Origin: Chitinophaga sp. Ak27
GTDB lineage: Bacteria > Bacteroidota > Bacteroidia > Chitinophagales > Chitinophagaceae
DNA: 64,000 nt
Direction: 5' to 3'
Assembly: GCF_012726295.1 (NCBI RefSeq)
Contig: NZ_JABAOB010000001.1
Span: forward strand, 1,612,001-1,676,000
Shown one piece after another: positions 1 to 8,110 of this stretch. The notes beneath the pieces are model-generated. The model did no database searches. It saw nothing but the letters and a program-made list of their open reading frames with translations, and was not told the DNA's origin. Within the stretch, counting starts at the first letter, position 1. Every line of letters starts with the position of its first letter. A program made the translations under genes and the position numbers.

Positions 1-1
1 C

Positions 2-1102
2 AGCAAGGTATATTCCTTTACCACCAATGATTTCCCGGTATGGATGAAAGATATGTTCAGCGTTATTTGTCCCGATAGCTCCATACTGCCGGCTGCCTTC
101 CGGAAAGGATACGTGATGGTATCCCGCCGCGAAGACCCGGGCGTAGTGTTCCTGTTGAATGCTAAAGGAGACATCGTATGGTATCACCAGGTGAGCGGCA
201 CCGGCTTTAAGGTAGCCCGTTTCACCGACCAGCATACCTTCCTGGCCCTGCTGGGTGGCCCCGGTTATGAAACCAGCTACGGCGACCAGCTGCTGGAAGT
301 ATCGCTCACCGGCGATACGCTGCTGAACCTGAAAAAGGGGCAAGGCGACTTTAAACAAACCATCCACCACGAAATACTATTGAATCCGAAGAATCAACTG
401 GTGACGCTCTGCGTGGAGGAAAGAATTGTAGACCTACGCAGCAAAGGGGGACTGGAACGCGACACGGTGAAAGGCGACGGCATCCTGGTACTGGATCGGC
501 AGGGCAAGCAGGTATGGAAATGGACGGTATTTGACGCACTGAATCCTTTGGACGATAAAAATATCTCCAAAGAAAAAAGAGATTGGATGCACGCCAACTG
601 CATTGCATTTGACACAGATGGTAACTACCTGGTTTCTTTCTATAACAATGGACAAATCTGGAAGATAGATGCCCGCACCGGCAAACGCCTGTGGACATTC
701 GGCAAAAACGGGGATTTCCCCCTGCCCGATTCTGCGCTGTTTGACCAGGCCCATGCCATTCACATCAACCAACAGGGCGACCTGATGTTTTTTGACAATG
801 GCGTCAGCAAAAAAATATCCCGTACGCTTGCATTTAAACTGGATGAAAACAAGCGACAGGCGCAGTTGACACTTGATACCAAATTGCCACCGGAAAATTA
901 CAATGAGCGAATGGGCAGCAGCTACCTCGTTAACGACAGCACGCTGTTGCAATGTGCTACCAAGCGCAATACCGTGATACTGACCGATAAGAGTGGCCGG
1001 TTTTTATGGCTGTTGAGAAAGGGCATGTCGTCGTACCGGGCCTCCTTTATTCCCGCGGAAGACGTGGCACCATTTGTAGCACAGCCAGGATACCCGCATT
1101 AA
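2..1102 (+). CDS. Arylsulfotransferase-like beta-propeller protein (5' end outside window)
   Basis: The frame is open to the left edge, so the N-terminus is missing; the first Met inside the window is at 44 but probably is not the start. The visible 366 residues look like the beta-propeller of the arylsulfotransferase (ASST) family: repeated strands of the type D-G-N-Y-L-V and W-K-I-D-A-x-T-G. Conserved His clusters lie (counted from Met44) at His108-His109, His183 in DWMHAN, and His237/His240 in DQAHAIH. ASST enzymes use such histidines to pass a sulfate group from a phenolic sulfate to another phenol in the periplasm. The cytochrome gene starts 22 bases downstream on the same strand, so the two are probably cotranscribed. 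The family fold is fairly sure; activity is inferred, and a non-catalytic PQQ-like propeller is possible. Confidence 0.72.
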   Translation, partial: SKVYSFTTNDFPVWMKDMFSVICPDSSILPAAFRKGYVMVSRREDPGVVFLLNAKGDIVWYHQVSGTGFKVARFTDQHTFLALLGGPGYETSYGDQLLEVSLTGDTLLNLKKGQGDFKQTIHHEILLNPKNQLVTLCVEERIVDLRSKGGLERDTVKGDGILVLDRQGKQVWKWTVFDALNPLDDKNISKEKRDWMHANCIAFDTDGNYLVSFYNNGQIWKIDARTGKRLWTFGKNGDFPLPDSALFDQAHAIHINQQGDLMFFDNGVSKKISRTLAFKLDENKRQAQLTLDTKLPPENYNERMGSSYLVNDSTLLQCATKRNTVILTDKSGRFLWLLRKGMSSYRASFIPAEDVAPFVAQPGYPH

Positions 1103-1124
1103 TATCTACCTAAAAAGACAACAC

Positions 1125-2117
1125 ATGAGAAACTTAATAGTGATGAGTTTGATGGCCGTGGGCGGATATGCTATGATAGCTTCCTGTGGCTCATCTGCAG
1201 AGAGTAAAAAAACGACGCCGGTGATAGCCGAGGCAGAAAAATTTTATAGCGCTGATACCAGCCTGATTCCTCATGATCAATTTGGAGAGGCCGTGCGTTA
1301 TGGCCGGGAGCTGATGGTGAATACTGCGCAATATATTGGTCCGGAGGGAAGTGCCGGGAAATTTGCCGGCAATAAACTGAACTGTACCAATTGCCACCAG
1401 GATGCGGGCACCAAGGCCTTTTCCTTTAACCTGATGGCGTCGCATGAAAACTACCCACAATACCGGGGCCGGGAGGGCAAAGTATTAACGCTGGCAGAAC
1501 GGGTCAACAACTGTCTCACCCGTCCGCACAACGGCAAGCCCTTGCCGCTGGACAGCAAAGAAATGGTGGCATTCCTGGCTTACCTCAAATGGATCAACAG
1601 CTTTGTGCCAAAGGGAACACATTTTAAAGGCGCTAAAAACCTGGCTGTAAGCTTTCCAACTACCGCCGCCAGTCCGGAACATGGCCAGGTGCTGTACCAG
1701 GCCAACTGTTCCCGTTGCCATGGCTCCAACGGAGAAGGGCAATTTACCGCCGATAAAAGCACCTATATATATCCGCCGCTCTGGGGCAGCCAGTCGTACC
1801 AGCCGGGTTCCAGTATGCACCGGATAATCAAACAGGCGGAATGGCTGAAAAACAATATGCCTTTCGATAAAGCCATGCCCGGTAAGCCGTTCCTCTCCGA
1901 TGCCGATGCGCTGGACATTGCCGCTTTTGTGAACAATGATGCTATTCATCCGCGGCCTAATCCGAAAAGCTTCGACTATCCGCATATTACTGAAAAGGCC
2001 ATCGACTATGACCATGGCCCTTTTGCAGACACCTTTTCCATTGCGCAGCATAAGTTCGGGCCTTACACGCCTATTATCGACTATTGGAAATCGAAAGGGG
2101 TAAAACCCATTTACTGA
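1125..2117 (+). CDS. Diheme cytochrome c lipoprotein, TsdA (thiosulfate dehydrogenase)-like
   Basis: 330 residues. A lipoprotein signal ends at I-A-S-C with Cys21, which suggests a membrane-anchored periplasmic protein. Two heme-c motifs are present: CTNCH at residues 87-91 and CSRCH at 195-199. The spacing and surrounding residues follow the TsdA family: a conserved segment around Cys130 (ERVNNC followed by R-x-x-NGK), where TsdA has the unusual cysteine ligand of its active-site heme, and PPLWG at 216-220 in the second domain. Met230 and Met244 are candidate axial ligands of heme 2. TsdA oxidises thiosulfate to tetrathionate or works in reverse. Membership in this diheme fold is well supported; the substrate is not. 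A strong hairpin terminator follows at 2137-2192. Confidence 0.82.
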   Translation: MRNLIVMSLMAVGGYAMIASCGSSAESKKTTPVIAEAEKFYSADTSLIPHDQFGEAVRYGRELMVNTAQYIGPEGSAGKFAGNKLNCTNCHQDAGTKAFSFNLMASHENYPQYRGREGKVLTLAERVNNCLTRPHNGKPLPLDSKEMVAFLAYLKWINSFVPKGTHFKGAKNLAVSFPTTAASPEHGQVLYQANCSRCHGSNGEGQFTADKSTYIYPPLWGSQSYQPGSSMHRIIKQAEWLKNNMPFDKAMPGKPFLSDADALDIAAFVNNDAIHPRPNPKSFDYPHITEKAIDYDHGPFADTFSIAQHKFGPYTPIIDYWKSKGVKPIY

Positions 2118-2136
2118 TATTTTTTATTTTTTAGGG

Positions 2137-2192
2137 AGAGATGGGAGAAGAGCGGCGCTATCAATGGCATCGCTCTTCTCCCATCTCTTTTC
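2137..2192 (+). terminator. Rho-independent terminator after the cytochrome gene
   Basis: A perfect 18-bp inverted repeat (2137-2154 with 2171-2188) encloses a 16-base loop and is followed by a short T run. It lies 20 bases after the cytochrome stop codon and before the next promoter. Confidence 0.8.
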
Positions 2193-2255
2193 ATAATACT
2201 GAAGTAGTTTATAACGAAATAGATAAACTCGATCAGCCCCAGGTGATTATTGTCC

Positions 2256-2263
2256 TACTTTTG
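2256..2263 (+). promoter_or_regulatory. Candidate -7 element upstream of the HlyIII-type gene
   Basis: TACTTTTG matches the Bacteroidota TAnnTTTG -7 consensus and lies 46 bases before the ATG at 2309. No clear TTG was found at the expected -33 distance, so this is only half of the usual promoter. Confidence 0.4.
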
Positions 2264-2308
2264 TAGTCGTAGCATCAATAAAAGGCTTCAACGGAAAAAA
2301 TAGTCACC

Positions 2309-2953
2309 ATGCCAGTCAGTAAAAACGCAAACGGGTATAGCCGTCAGCAGGAAGTAGTAAATGGGCTCATACATGGGCTGGGCGTCCTTTTTGGGGTAAG
2401 TGCGCTGCCTATGCTTGCGGGGATAGCCGCCACCCATGGCAACACGCCCGGTATTGTGGGCGCCTGTATTTATACCTTCTGTTTTATATTATTATTTACT
2501 AACTCCACCATCTATCATTTGTCGCAGGAAACGGCTATTAAAAAGCTGTTCCTAGTATTCGACCATATCAGCATTTATTTCCTGATTGCGGGCACGTATA
2601 CGCCCTTTTTGTTGGTGTATATGAACAATACCTTTGGTATTACGCTCCTGTCGATACTCTGGAGCCTCACGATCATAGGCGTATTCTTTAAAATATGGTT
2701 TACGGGGAAATATGATATTATATCTACCATTATTTACCTCGCTATGGGCTGGATTATGGTGGCCGGCGGGCGGCGCTTTTTCGACACTCTGCCCCTGCCG
2801 GTGATGATCATGCTGGCTATTGGCGGCGGGTTATACACGATTGGGGTTATTTTTTATATCTGGGATAAATACAAATATACCCACGCCATCTGGCACCTGC
2901 TGGTGTTGATGGCGGCCATCTGCCATTATGTAGCGGTGTTGATGACCATGTAG
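2309..2953 (+). CDS. Hemolysin III / PAQR-type seven-helix membrane protein
   Basis: 214 residues with about seven hydrophobic helices and little else. It carries the HlyIII signature residues: an early E-x-x-N-x-x-x-H (EVVNGLIH, residues 15-22), STIYHLS near residue 70, F-D-H near residue 88 and a C-terminal H-x-x-x-H pattern (HAIWH, then CHYVAV). In the wider PAQR family these His and Asp residues bind a metal in a hydrolase-like membrane site. The name hemolysin is historical, and the bacterial members are usually integral membrane proteins of uncertain role. It stands alone between a terminator and a convergent AraC gene. Confidence 0.88.
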   Translation: MPVSKNANGYSRQQEVVNGLIHGLGVLFGVSALPMLAGIAATHGNTPGIVGACIYTFCFILLFTNSTIYHLSQETAIKKLFLVFDHISIYFLIAGTYTPFLLVYMNNTFGITLLSILWSLTIIGVFFKIWFTGKYDIISTIIYLAMGWIMVAGGRRFFDTLPLPVMIMLAIGGGLYTIGVIFYIWDKYKYTHAIWHLLVLMAAICHYVAVLMTM

Positions 2954-2968
2954 TGGATCGCGGAATTA

Positions 2969-3856
2969 TCAGCCGCTCATACCCGGCTGGTAATTCTTTT
3001 CCGCCCACATCTTTTTCCGGTACTCCGTAGGGTTGATCCCGTTATACTTCTTAAAGGTTTTGTTCAGGTGGCTTTCATCTGTAAAGCCCAGCTCCTCCAC
3101 AATTTCACTCATCCGCATATCGCTGTATTGGAGGCGGGTTTCCACCAGTTTCAGCTTATAATTGGTAATGTACCGCTGTATGGTATTGCCGGTGAGCTTC
3201 TTAATATATTCCCCGATATAGTTTTGGGAGATATTAAACTTCGCCGCCAGTTTCTCCGCCTTTAACATCTCCGGGTAGTAGATGTTCTGATGTATATAGC
3301 TGATAATTTCATTGGACACCTCGCTATTCCCCGTCACTGCGGGCTCCGGCTGCATCAGCGATACGTTGCGGGCCACAATGGTGATGATGGTGTTCACCAG
3401 CTGTTGCACCACCTCATTACGCATGGACTGCTCCCGGGAATACTCCAGTATCAGAGCATTCATCAGCGCCCTCACCACCGGCTTGTCATCTCTATTTTGC
3501 AGGATACAACCCGGATAATGATGATTATTATGGAAAATGTATTCCAATTTCCGGGCCCAGTCGCCCAGGTTACTATGCGGATTGCCGGCACGTTGCGCCT
3601 CCAGGTAGATCCCATTGAACCGGATGAATACAAAAGCGGTCCGGGTACTCACCCTCGTATGCACGGTATTCTGCGGCATCATCAGGAAAAGATTTTCTTC
3701 TGTGTAGTCGTATACATGTTGGTTGTGGTGCAAAGTGCCTGTACCCTTTAATATATATACCAGCTCAAAGAAATTATTCCGGTGCTGTCCCATCGGGCAC
3801 ACCTCCTCCTCCACATATATGATGTCGAATGGTTTATAAAGATTTATTACCTGCAT
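2969..3856 (-). CDS. AraC-family transcriptional regulator
   Basis: 295 residues. Residues 1 to about 150 form a cupin-like sensor domain (FFELVYILKGTGTL, with H-x-x-x-H-V-Y-D). The C-terminal 100 residues hold the two AraC helix-turn-helix motifs: the first around KLAAKFNISQNYIGEYIKKL, the second around MSEIVEELGFTDESHLNKTF, followed by the P-x-E-Y-R-K end typical of the family. It is divergent from the quinone oxidoreductase gene at 3957, with 100 bases between them, so that gene is the most likely target. The inducer is unknown. Confidence 0.88.
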   Translation of the reverse strand: MQVINLYKPFDIIYVEEEVCPMGQHRNNFFELVYILKGTGTLHHNQHVYDYTEENLFLMMPQNTVHTRVSTRTAFVFIRFNGIYLEAQRAGNPHSNLGDWARKLEYIFHNNHHYPGCILQNRDDKPVVRALMNALILEYSREQSMRNEVVQQLVNTIITIVARNVSLMQPEPAVTGNSEVSNEIISYIHQNIYYPEMLKAEKLAAKFNISQNYIGEYIKKLTGNTIQRYITNYKLKLVETRLQYSDMRMSEIVEELGFTDESHLNKTFKKYNGINPTEYRKKMWAEKNYQPGMSG

Positions 3857-3905
3857 AACCTGAATTTGTACAAAATGAACCCCAATTGATACAAGGGGGT
3901 AACTA

Positions 3906-3933
3906 CAAATTTATTGGAATTTTGACTCATCAA
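3906..3933 (-). promoter_or_regulatory. Candidate promoter of the AraC gene
   Basis: On the minus strand TAAATTTG (3913-3906) fits the TAnnTTTG -7 consensus, with TTG at 3933-3931 and a 17-base spacer, slightly short of the usual 19-21. It lies 50 bases before the AraC start and within the region shared with the divergent oxidoreductase gene. Confidence 0.4.
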
Positions 3934-3956
3934 ATCACAAAAAACAAACTACTTAT

Positions 3957-4910
3957 ATGAAAGCAATCGTATTACAACAGACTGGCGGCGTAGAAAACCT
4001 GGTCACCAAAGAATTGCCCACCCCCGCTATCAAAGACAACGAAGTATTAATCCGCAACAAAGCCATTAGCATCAACCCGGTAGACAACTACGTACGCGCT
4101 GTAGAGGAAGCCCTGAAGGCTTACGTTCGCCCCGCCGCTGGCGAAGACATTATCCTCGGATGGGACATCGCCGGAGAAGTAGTAGCCACCGGCAAAGCCG
4201 TTACCCACCTCAAAACCGGCGACACCGTATTTGGTATGGTCAATTTTCCCGGTCATGGTAAAGCCTACGCCGAATATGTAGCTGCCCCCGAAGACCAGCT
4301 GGCACTGAAACCTGCCGGCACCTCCTTCGAAGAAGCTGCCGCCGCCACCCTGGCCGCCCTCACCGCCTGGCAAGCCCTGGTAACCTATGGCCACATAAAG
4401 AAAGGCGACCGAGTGCTCATCCACAGCGCCGCTGGCGGGGTAGGTCACTATGCCATCCAGATCGCCAAACATTTCGGCGCCTACGTGATCGCCTCCGCAT
4501 CACCCGCCAAAAAAGCCACCGTACTGGAACTGGGCGCCGATGAACATGTCGACTACACCCAGCAACCGTTTGAAACCGTTGTAAAAGACGTAGACCTGGT
4601 ACTTGATACACAAGCCGTTCCCGGCCACCTGGAACGTTCCCTGTCTGTATTAAAAGACGGAGGTCGCCTGATTGCCTTACTTGGCAATGTCGATGAAGCC
4701 CTTCAGCAAAAAGCCGCCGCGAGGAATGTATACGCACATCGCTTATTAGTGCATTCCAATGGCGAGGATATGAAGTCTATTGCAGCGCTGATGGAGCAAG
4801 GCGTGTTGCGGTCAATTGTAGCGCAGACCTTCGGATTTGAAGAGATGGACAAGGCGCATACGCAGGTAGCCACGGGGAAAACGCGGGGGAAATTGGTGGT
4901 GAGGGTGTAG
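3957..4910 (+). CDS. NADP-dependent quinone oxidoreductase-like zinc-free MDR protein
   Basis: 317 residues, the usual length of quinone oxidoreductases of the medium-chain dehydrogenase/reductase superfamily. A GroES-like N-terminal half (GWDIAGEVVATG near residue 70) is followed by a Rossmann domain with A-A-G-G-V-G-x-x-A-I-Q-I-A-K near residue 155. The cysteine and histidine ligands of zinc alcohol dehydrogenases are absent, so it belongs to the zinc-free QOR group that reduces quinones or enones with NADPH in the cytoplasm. It is probably controlled by the divergent AraC regulator. A bidirectional hairpin follows it. Confidence 0.85.
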   Translation: MKAIVLQQTGGVENLVTKELPTPAIKDNEVLIRNKAISINPVDNYVRAVEEALKAYVRPAAGEDIILGWDIAGEVVATGKAVTHLKTGDTVFGMVNFPGHGKAYAEYVAAPEDQLALKPAGTSFEEAAAATLAALTAWQALVTYGHIKKGDRVLIHSAAGGVGHYAIQIAKHFGAYVIASASPAKKATVLELGADEHVDYTQQPFETVVKDVDLVLDTQAVPGHLERSLSVLKDGGRLIALLGNVDEALQQKAAARNVYAHRLLVHSNGEDMKSIAALMEQGVLRSIVAQTFGFEEMDKAHTQVATGKTRGKLVVRV

Positions 4911-4920
4911 GTAATAATAC

Positions 4921-4951
4921 ATACATCCGCAGACATTGCCTGCGGATGTAT
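4921..4951. terminator. Bidirectional hairpin terminator between convergent genes
   Basis: A perfect 12-bp stem (4921-4932 with 4940-4951) and 7-base loop separate the oxidoreductase stop at 4910 from the convergent gene ending at 4951. It lacks a long T run, so its termination strength is uncertain. Confidence 0.6.
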
Positions 4952-5271
4952 CATTTCCGCACTGGCTTATTAAAAAAGGGCCAGTCCTTTACATACTGGA
5001 TATCTATAGAATCTCCAATTTGAAGCGTTGGGTCATGGGAGTCATTGTCATATGCTTTTCCATTAACATAAAAAAGATAGGAATAAGACCAGGTATGACT
5101 TACGGGACTGTTCCCCTGATAATTTTTATCGTCAATAATTACCGCCCTGGCTCGCTGTGCAGCATGTTTTAATAAATACTTTGTCAACTCCACCTTCCCT
5201 ATATTATAAAAGATATAACCAAATATCAGTAAAAGGGTAATAATTGTCGATATACTCTTTAGCTTGTTCAT
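4951..5271 (-). CDS. Small membrane-anchored protein, DUF3592-like
   Basis: 106 residues: one N-terminal transmembrane helix (about 8-24), then a soluble part with a strand pattern (SYSYLFYVNGKAYDND, then L-x-I-G-D-S-I-D-I-Q-Y) like small DUF3592-type proteins. It resembles the protein at 6129-6464 in layout: helix, Y-K-G or Y-Q-G motif, V-x-G-K-x-Y, and G-D-S-I. Its ATG overlaps the stop codon of the upstream gene at 5268-5648 (ATGA), which shows translational coupling. Part of the AT-rich small-gene array downstream of the Rhs toxin. Function unknown. Confidence 0.6.
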   Translation of the reverse strand: MNKLKSISTIITLLLIFGYIFYNIGKVELTKYLLKHAAQRARAVIIDDKNYQGNSPVSHTWSYSYLFYVNGKAYDNDSHDPTLQIGDSIDIQYVKDWPFFNKPVRK

Positions 5272-5648
5272 AGCTCTTTTATCTCTATCGCCTCTACTCC
5301 TTCGGCAAGTATCTTTATCTCACCTCCTGTTGAAGAAGTTTTTATCACGTAACAATTCAATTTAACGTGATCAAAAAAACCCTTCCATCTCTGGTAAAAG
5401 AATAATAAATCCGGATCATCAGCCGGTGCGATGTAGGCCATATCGATGGATTCCCTGGCAATAATTCCGAAATTCATGGTAGCGTTAAAAAGGTATGCTT
5501 TTTTGAAAATAAGTCTTGACTTAGGCTGCTCTTCGTACCAGTCAATCACCATTTCCACGCTGTCGTTGTAACCAGGACTACTCCGATCGATAAAGATGCT
5601 TTCGAGGACGGAGTCATGCCAATAACAGTCATCAAAATCAAAATTCAT
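5268..5648 (-). CDS. Small acidic hypothetical protein, possible immunity-type protein
   Basis: 126 residues, no signal peptide or membrane helix, rich in Asp and Glu. The N-terminal motif F-D-D-C-Y-W-H-D-S-V-L-E-S-I, followed by a strand with charged residues, is a pattern I associate with small cytoplasmic proteins found near polymorphic toxins, but I cannot name the family. It overlaps the next gene by four bases and lies in the array downstream of the Rhs tip, so an orphan immunity role is plausible but is inference from position only. Confidence 0.5.
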   Translation of the reverse strand: MNFDFDDCYWHDSVLESIFIDRSSPGYNDSVEMVIDWYEEQPKSRLIFKKAYLFNATMNFGIIARESIDMAYIAPADDPDLLFFYQRWKGFFDHVKLNCYVIKTSSTGGEIKILAEGVEAIEIKEL

Positions 5649-5707
5649 AGGTCAATTATCTATAATCAAAGGAATGTCTCAGTAATTGTAACAATCACAC
5701 AAAATCC

Positions 5708-6061
5708 TCATTCTTTCTCTTCTCCAAACACAACGAAGATATATTTCAAATTCAATATCAAAAAGAATGTGAATAAAAGTAATGCCAACGGCTGAAAAAC
5801 AGGAAACTTCAAGGAGCCTATTGAAAATTGCCAGGTATTGATACTTATAGTGAATGCTGCCACATTAATTACGGCGAGTAACAACGTGATGCCTGTCAAC
5901 AAAACGCCCACTCTAAAGCTAAAGAAATATAATACTGCATTCATTAGCACTAAGCCTCCACCAATGAAATGCCTGATTTTTCCAGCATGCGTTACAGTCA
6001 AAATATCTATCCATGTTACAATTGTAAATGCAAGCAGTATAAGAAAAGGGATCAAGTTCAA
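5708..6061 (-). CDS. Small integral membrane protein, non-ATG start
   Basis: 117 residues, almost entirely hydrophobic, with about four predicted membrane helices and a short charged C-terminus. No ATG exists at the start: the best start is TTG at 6061, and the frame stays open with protein-like sequence (Lys/Arg-rich before the first helix) up to the previous gene near 6129. The true start may therefore lie further upstream, or an ATG has been lost. Function unknown. Confidence 0.45.
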   Translation of the reverse strand: MNLIPFLILLAFTIVTWIDILTVTHAGKIRHFIGGGLVLMNAVLYFFSFRVGVLLTGITLLLAVINVAAFTISINTWQFSIGSLKFPVFQPLALLLFTFFLILNLKYIFVVFGEEKE

Positions 6062-6128
6062 TAACTTCTTATAATTTATTCGTGTAAATTTCAGGCTTTT
6101 GCAGCCTATTATGGCAATAATACAACTC

Positions 6129-6464
6129 TTAATATCCGTTATCTAACTCTGTCACTATCATTTCCGGCGCATCTAAGGCATACCGAAAGTTGATTGAATC
6201 TCCTTCTCTCAAATCACGTGGGTTAGTATCCCATCCTCCAGCATACTTATATTCCTTGCCCTTAATCTGATACTTAACCTCAATACCATGACCCTTGTAA
6301 GACTGTTGTCGTATAATAATTCCTTTAGAATAGCCGTAGCGCTTATTTATCAGCTCCAGTTTGGCAGATTTTGACTTATTTGCGGACTCGGAAATAAAAT
6401 ACAGCGCACCAGTAATGACGCCTATGATTACAATAAATATCAAGACTATCTTTAGTCGATTCAT
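6129..6464 (-). CDS. Small membrane-anchored protein, DUF3592-like (paralogue)
   Basis: 111 residues: an N-terminal helix (about 5-24), then a soluble domain with SYKGHGIEVKYQIKGKEY and L-R-E-G-D-S-I-N-F-R-Y. The same order of motifs occurs in the 106-residue protein at 4951-5271, so the two are probably diverged copies from a duplication in this array. Function unknown; an inner-membrane immunity role is possible given the position behind the Rhs toxin gene. Confidence 0.55.
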   Translation of the reverse strand: MNRLKIVLIFIVIIGVITGALYFISESANKSKSAKLELINKRYGYSKGIIIRQQSYKGHGIEVKYQIKGKEYKYAGGWDTNPRDLREGDSINFRYALDAPEMIVTELDNGY

Positions 6465-6490
6465 TTGCTATCCTTTTTCAGCAAAATTGC

Positions 6491-7006
6491 TTATTTGAAT
6501 ACACTGTTCAAAAGAAGCACAATTTCTTTTGCCCTTGCTTCCGATCCAATATCAGAAAATAAAAACTCATCCCCGTTTTTTAGGGTAACATACAGACGAT
6601 ATCTTCTGAACGACGGCTTTTGCTGAGTTGACCTATAGGAGAATCTGGCAATATCAGAAACGGCAAATTTCACTTCCTGGCTCGTAAAAAAGAGGAGCCG
6701 TGTAATTGGATTTCTCCGTTTTATTATTGAGCAATCACTGTCAAAATTGACCTTAAAATCGTTAACTGACTCGAAGTCGTACCATAGAGAAAAGAGTGCT
6801 ACCCCTAATAACAATAATCCTATAAAAAAATTGGCTTTCTGCATCAGGACTATGATCAATGGCAGTAAAACCAATGTAGTAATGCTGTTATAGTTGAATA
6901 CCGGCGAGCTAATACTTAATCCGCTTTCTTCAAACTTGAACTTAGGAGATGAAATACCTTCTTTTTCGATATAGCTGATTAGTTCATTGAGAAACTCCTC
7001 CCTCAT
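6491..7006 (-). CDS. Hypothetical membrane protein with PH-like C-terminal part
   Basis: 171 residues from the ATG at 7006; a GTG at 7051 would add 15 residues that look less natural. An N-terminal soluble stretch (EEFLNELISYIEKEG) precedes two adjacent hydrophobic helices near residues 43-75. The C-terminal half has beta strands (KFAVSDIARFSYRS, then YRLYVTLKNGDEFLFSD and a final helix) resembling bacterial PH-like membrane proteins. Third membrane protein of the array; function unknown. Confidence 0.5.
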   Translation of the reverse strand: MREEFLNELISYIEKEGISSPKFKFEESGLSISSPVFNYNSITTLVLLPLIIVLMQKANFFIGLLLLGVALFSLWYDFESVNDFKVNFDSDCSIIKRRNPITRLLFFTSQEVKFAVSDIARFSYRSTQQKPSFRRYRLYVTLKNGDEFLFSDIGSEARAKEIVLLLNSVFK

Positions 7007-7146
7007 ATTATTTATAACAATAACGAATTCATTACGTGAATGATAAAACACTAGTTTTCAAGAGCATATATACTTGCCAGCTTTTCTTTCCCGCACATTT
7101 CAATCTACTGCGCCTTCATCCATAAATCTTTTAAGACTTGATCAAA

Positions 7147-7353
7147 CTACAGATGCGCCCAAAAATACAAGGCTAGTAGAAGAATGAGCAGCGATATAAT
7201 ATAGCCAGTCCACATATTCCGAGTTGGGTGATTTGCAGCCTCTTCAGATAAACTCTCCCTCCCTCCTCTTAATATCCAGAAAAAAAAAGCTCCTATCCAA
7301 ATAGAAGTGAGTCGTGCCGCGAAAGGTTCTTTTGCCATATATGACGCATTCAT
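7147..7353 (-). CDS. Small two-helix membrane protein
   Basis: 68 residues with two hydrophobic segments (about 15-29 and 50-67) joined by a charged loop (GGRESLSEEAANHP). ATG at 7353, or Met6 as an alternative. The composition matches the neighbouring AT-rich genes. No family recognised. The 195 bases between it and the next gene hold nothing I can identify. Confidence 0.4.
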   Translation of the reverse strand: MNASYMAKEPFAARLTSIWIGAFFFWILRGGRESLSEEAANHPTRNMWTGYIISLLILLLALYFWAHL

Positions 7354-7548
7354 TTATAATTCGGTATTTGCAATCTATAGGAGTTGGACTAACGGTTACT
7401 TCGAGATCACAGTCATTGCTAGCCTACATGGTTAAGTTAGTAACTCCTCAGACTAGGTCTGTACTTATAAAATATTTAATAACCTCTTCTAATCGGTTCT
7501 ATGTGGCACATTTGTCAAATGTTTTGAAAAACTCATCAGTAAAAACCT

Positions 7549-8030
7549 CTATTCAATTCCGTTAACCATTAACTGCGCTAAGTTCCCAAATTCACTTTTA
7601 AAACGAGGAAATGGAAGTAGCTCCTTAATAGCATTATCTTCTCCATCTATTATCAGCGGTTTAACTGGTTTAGCTTTTAAAAAATATTTAAAGTCATCAT
7701 AAGCATTCATTACCACCTTATCAAAATAATAAAAACCTCTTGAGGTCATGTAATGAACATCTTTCAAATATGTATCTTTTTGCTGCTGACTATATCCATC
7801 GATCAATTTACAAACATCATCAGTAAGAATAACTTCACTGGATACAGGAGTGATCGAAAATATGCTATCATCCTTTCTAGCCTAGGTAAATCTGATGAAA
7901 CAGATTTTGGTAATGGCCCGCCAGCGGAAGCTACTATGGCAATTTGAAAATTGTCATCTAAAAGATACAAATCTGTATCTATCCCCGCCTCGGTTATAGC
8001 CTTCTCATTTACTTCTTCTTCAGAATACAT
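7549..8030 (-). pseudogene. Frameshifted hypothetical gene in the Rhs downstream array
   Basis: Two open frames together look like one protein. The 5' part starts at ATG 8030 and runs in frame to a stop at 7803; its last sensible segment is about SSDLPRLER, after which it becomes hydrophobic nonsense. The 3' part is open from 7881 to 7549 but has no ATG, only TTG at 7806, and its upstream continuation (SIFSITPVSSEVILTDDVCK) reads like protein. The offset fits loss of one base between about 7803 and 7881. Sequence in the 5' frame also stays protein-like upstream to 8123 without an ATG, so the start may be lost too. No slippery site was seen. Family unknown. Confidence 0.5.
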
Positions 8031-8110
8031 ATTTTTCGCTTTTAAATATTCCCTGCAACTATTGGGATGATTCTCCTCTACATCTATGATTAGAATTATA
8101 TGAACTTCTT

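Noticed and set aside
7549..7806. An independent 85-residue gene
   Set aside because: Its only start is TTG and its frame reads as protein well upstream of that codon, so it is better seen as the 3' half of a frameshifted gene.
7803..7881. Programmed ribosomal frameshifting instead of a broken gene
   Set aside because: The offset would fit a -1 slip, but no slippery heptamer or downstream structure was seen in the overlap.
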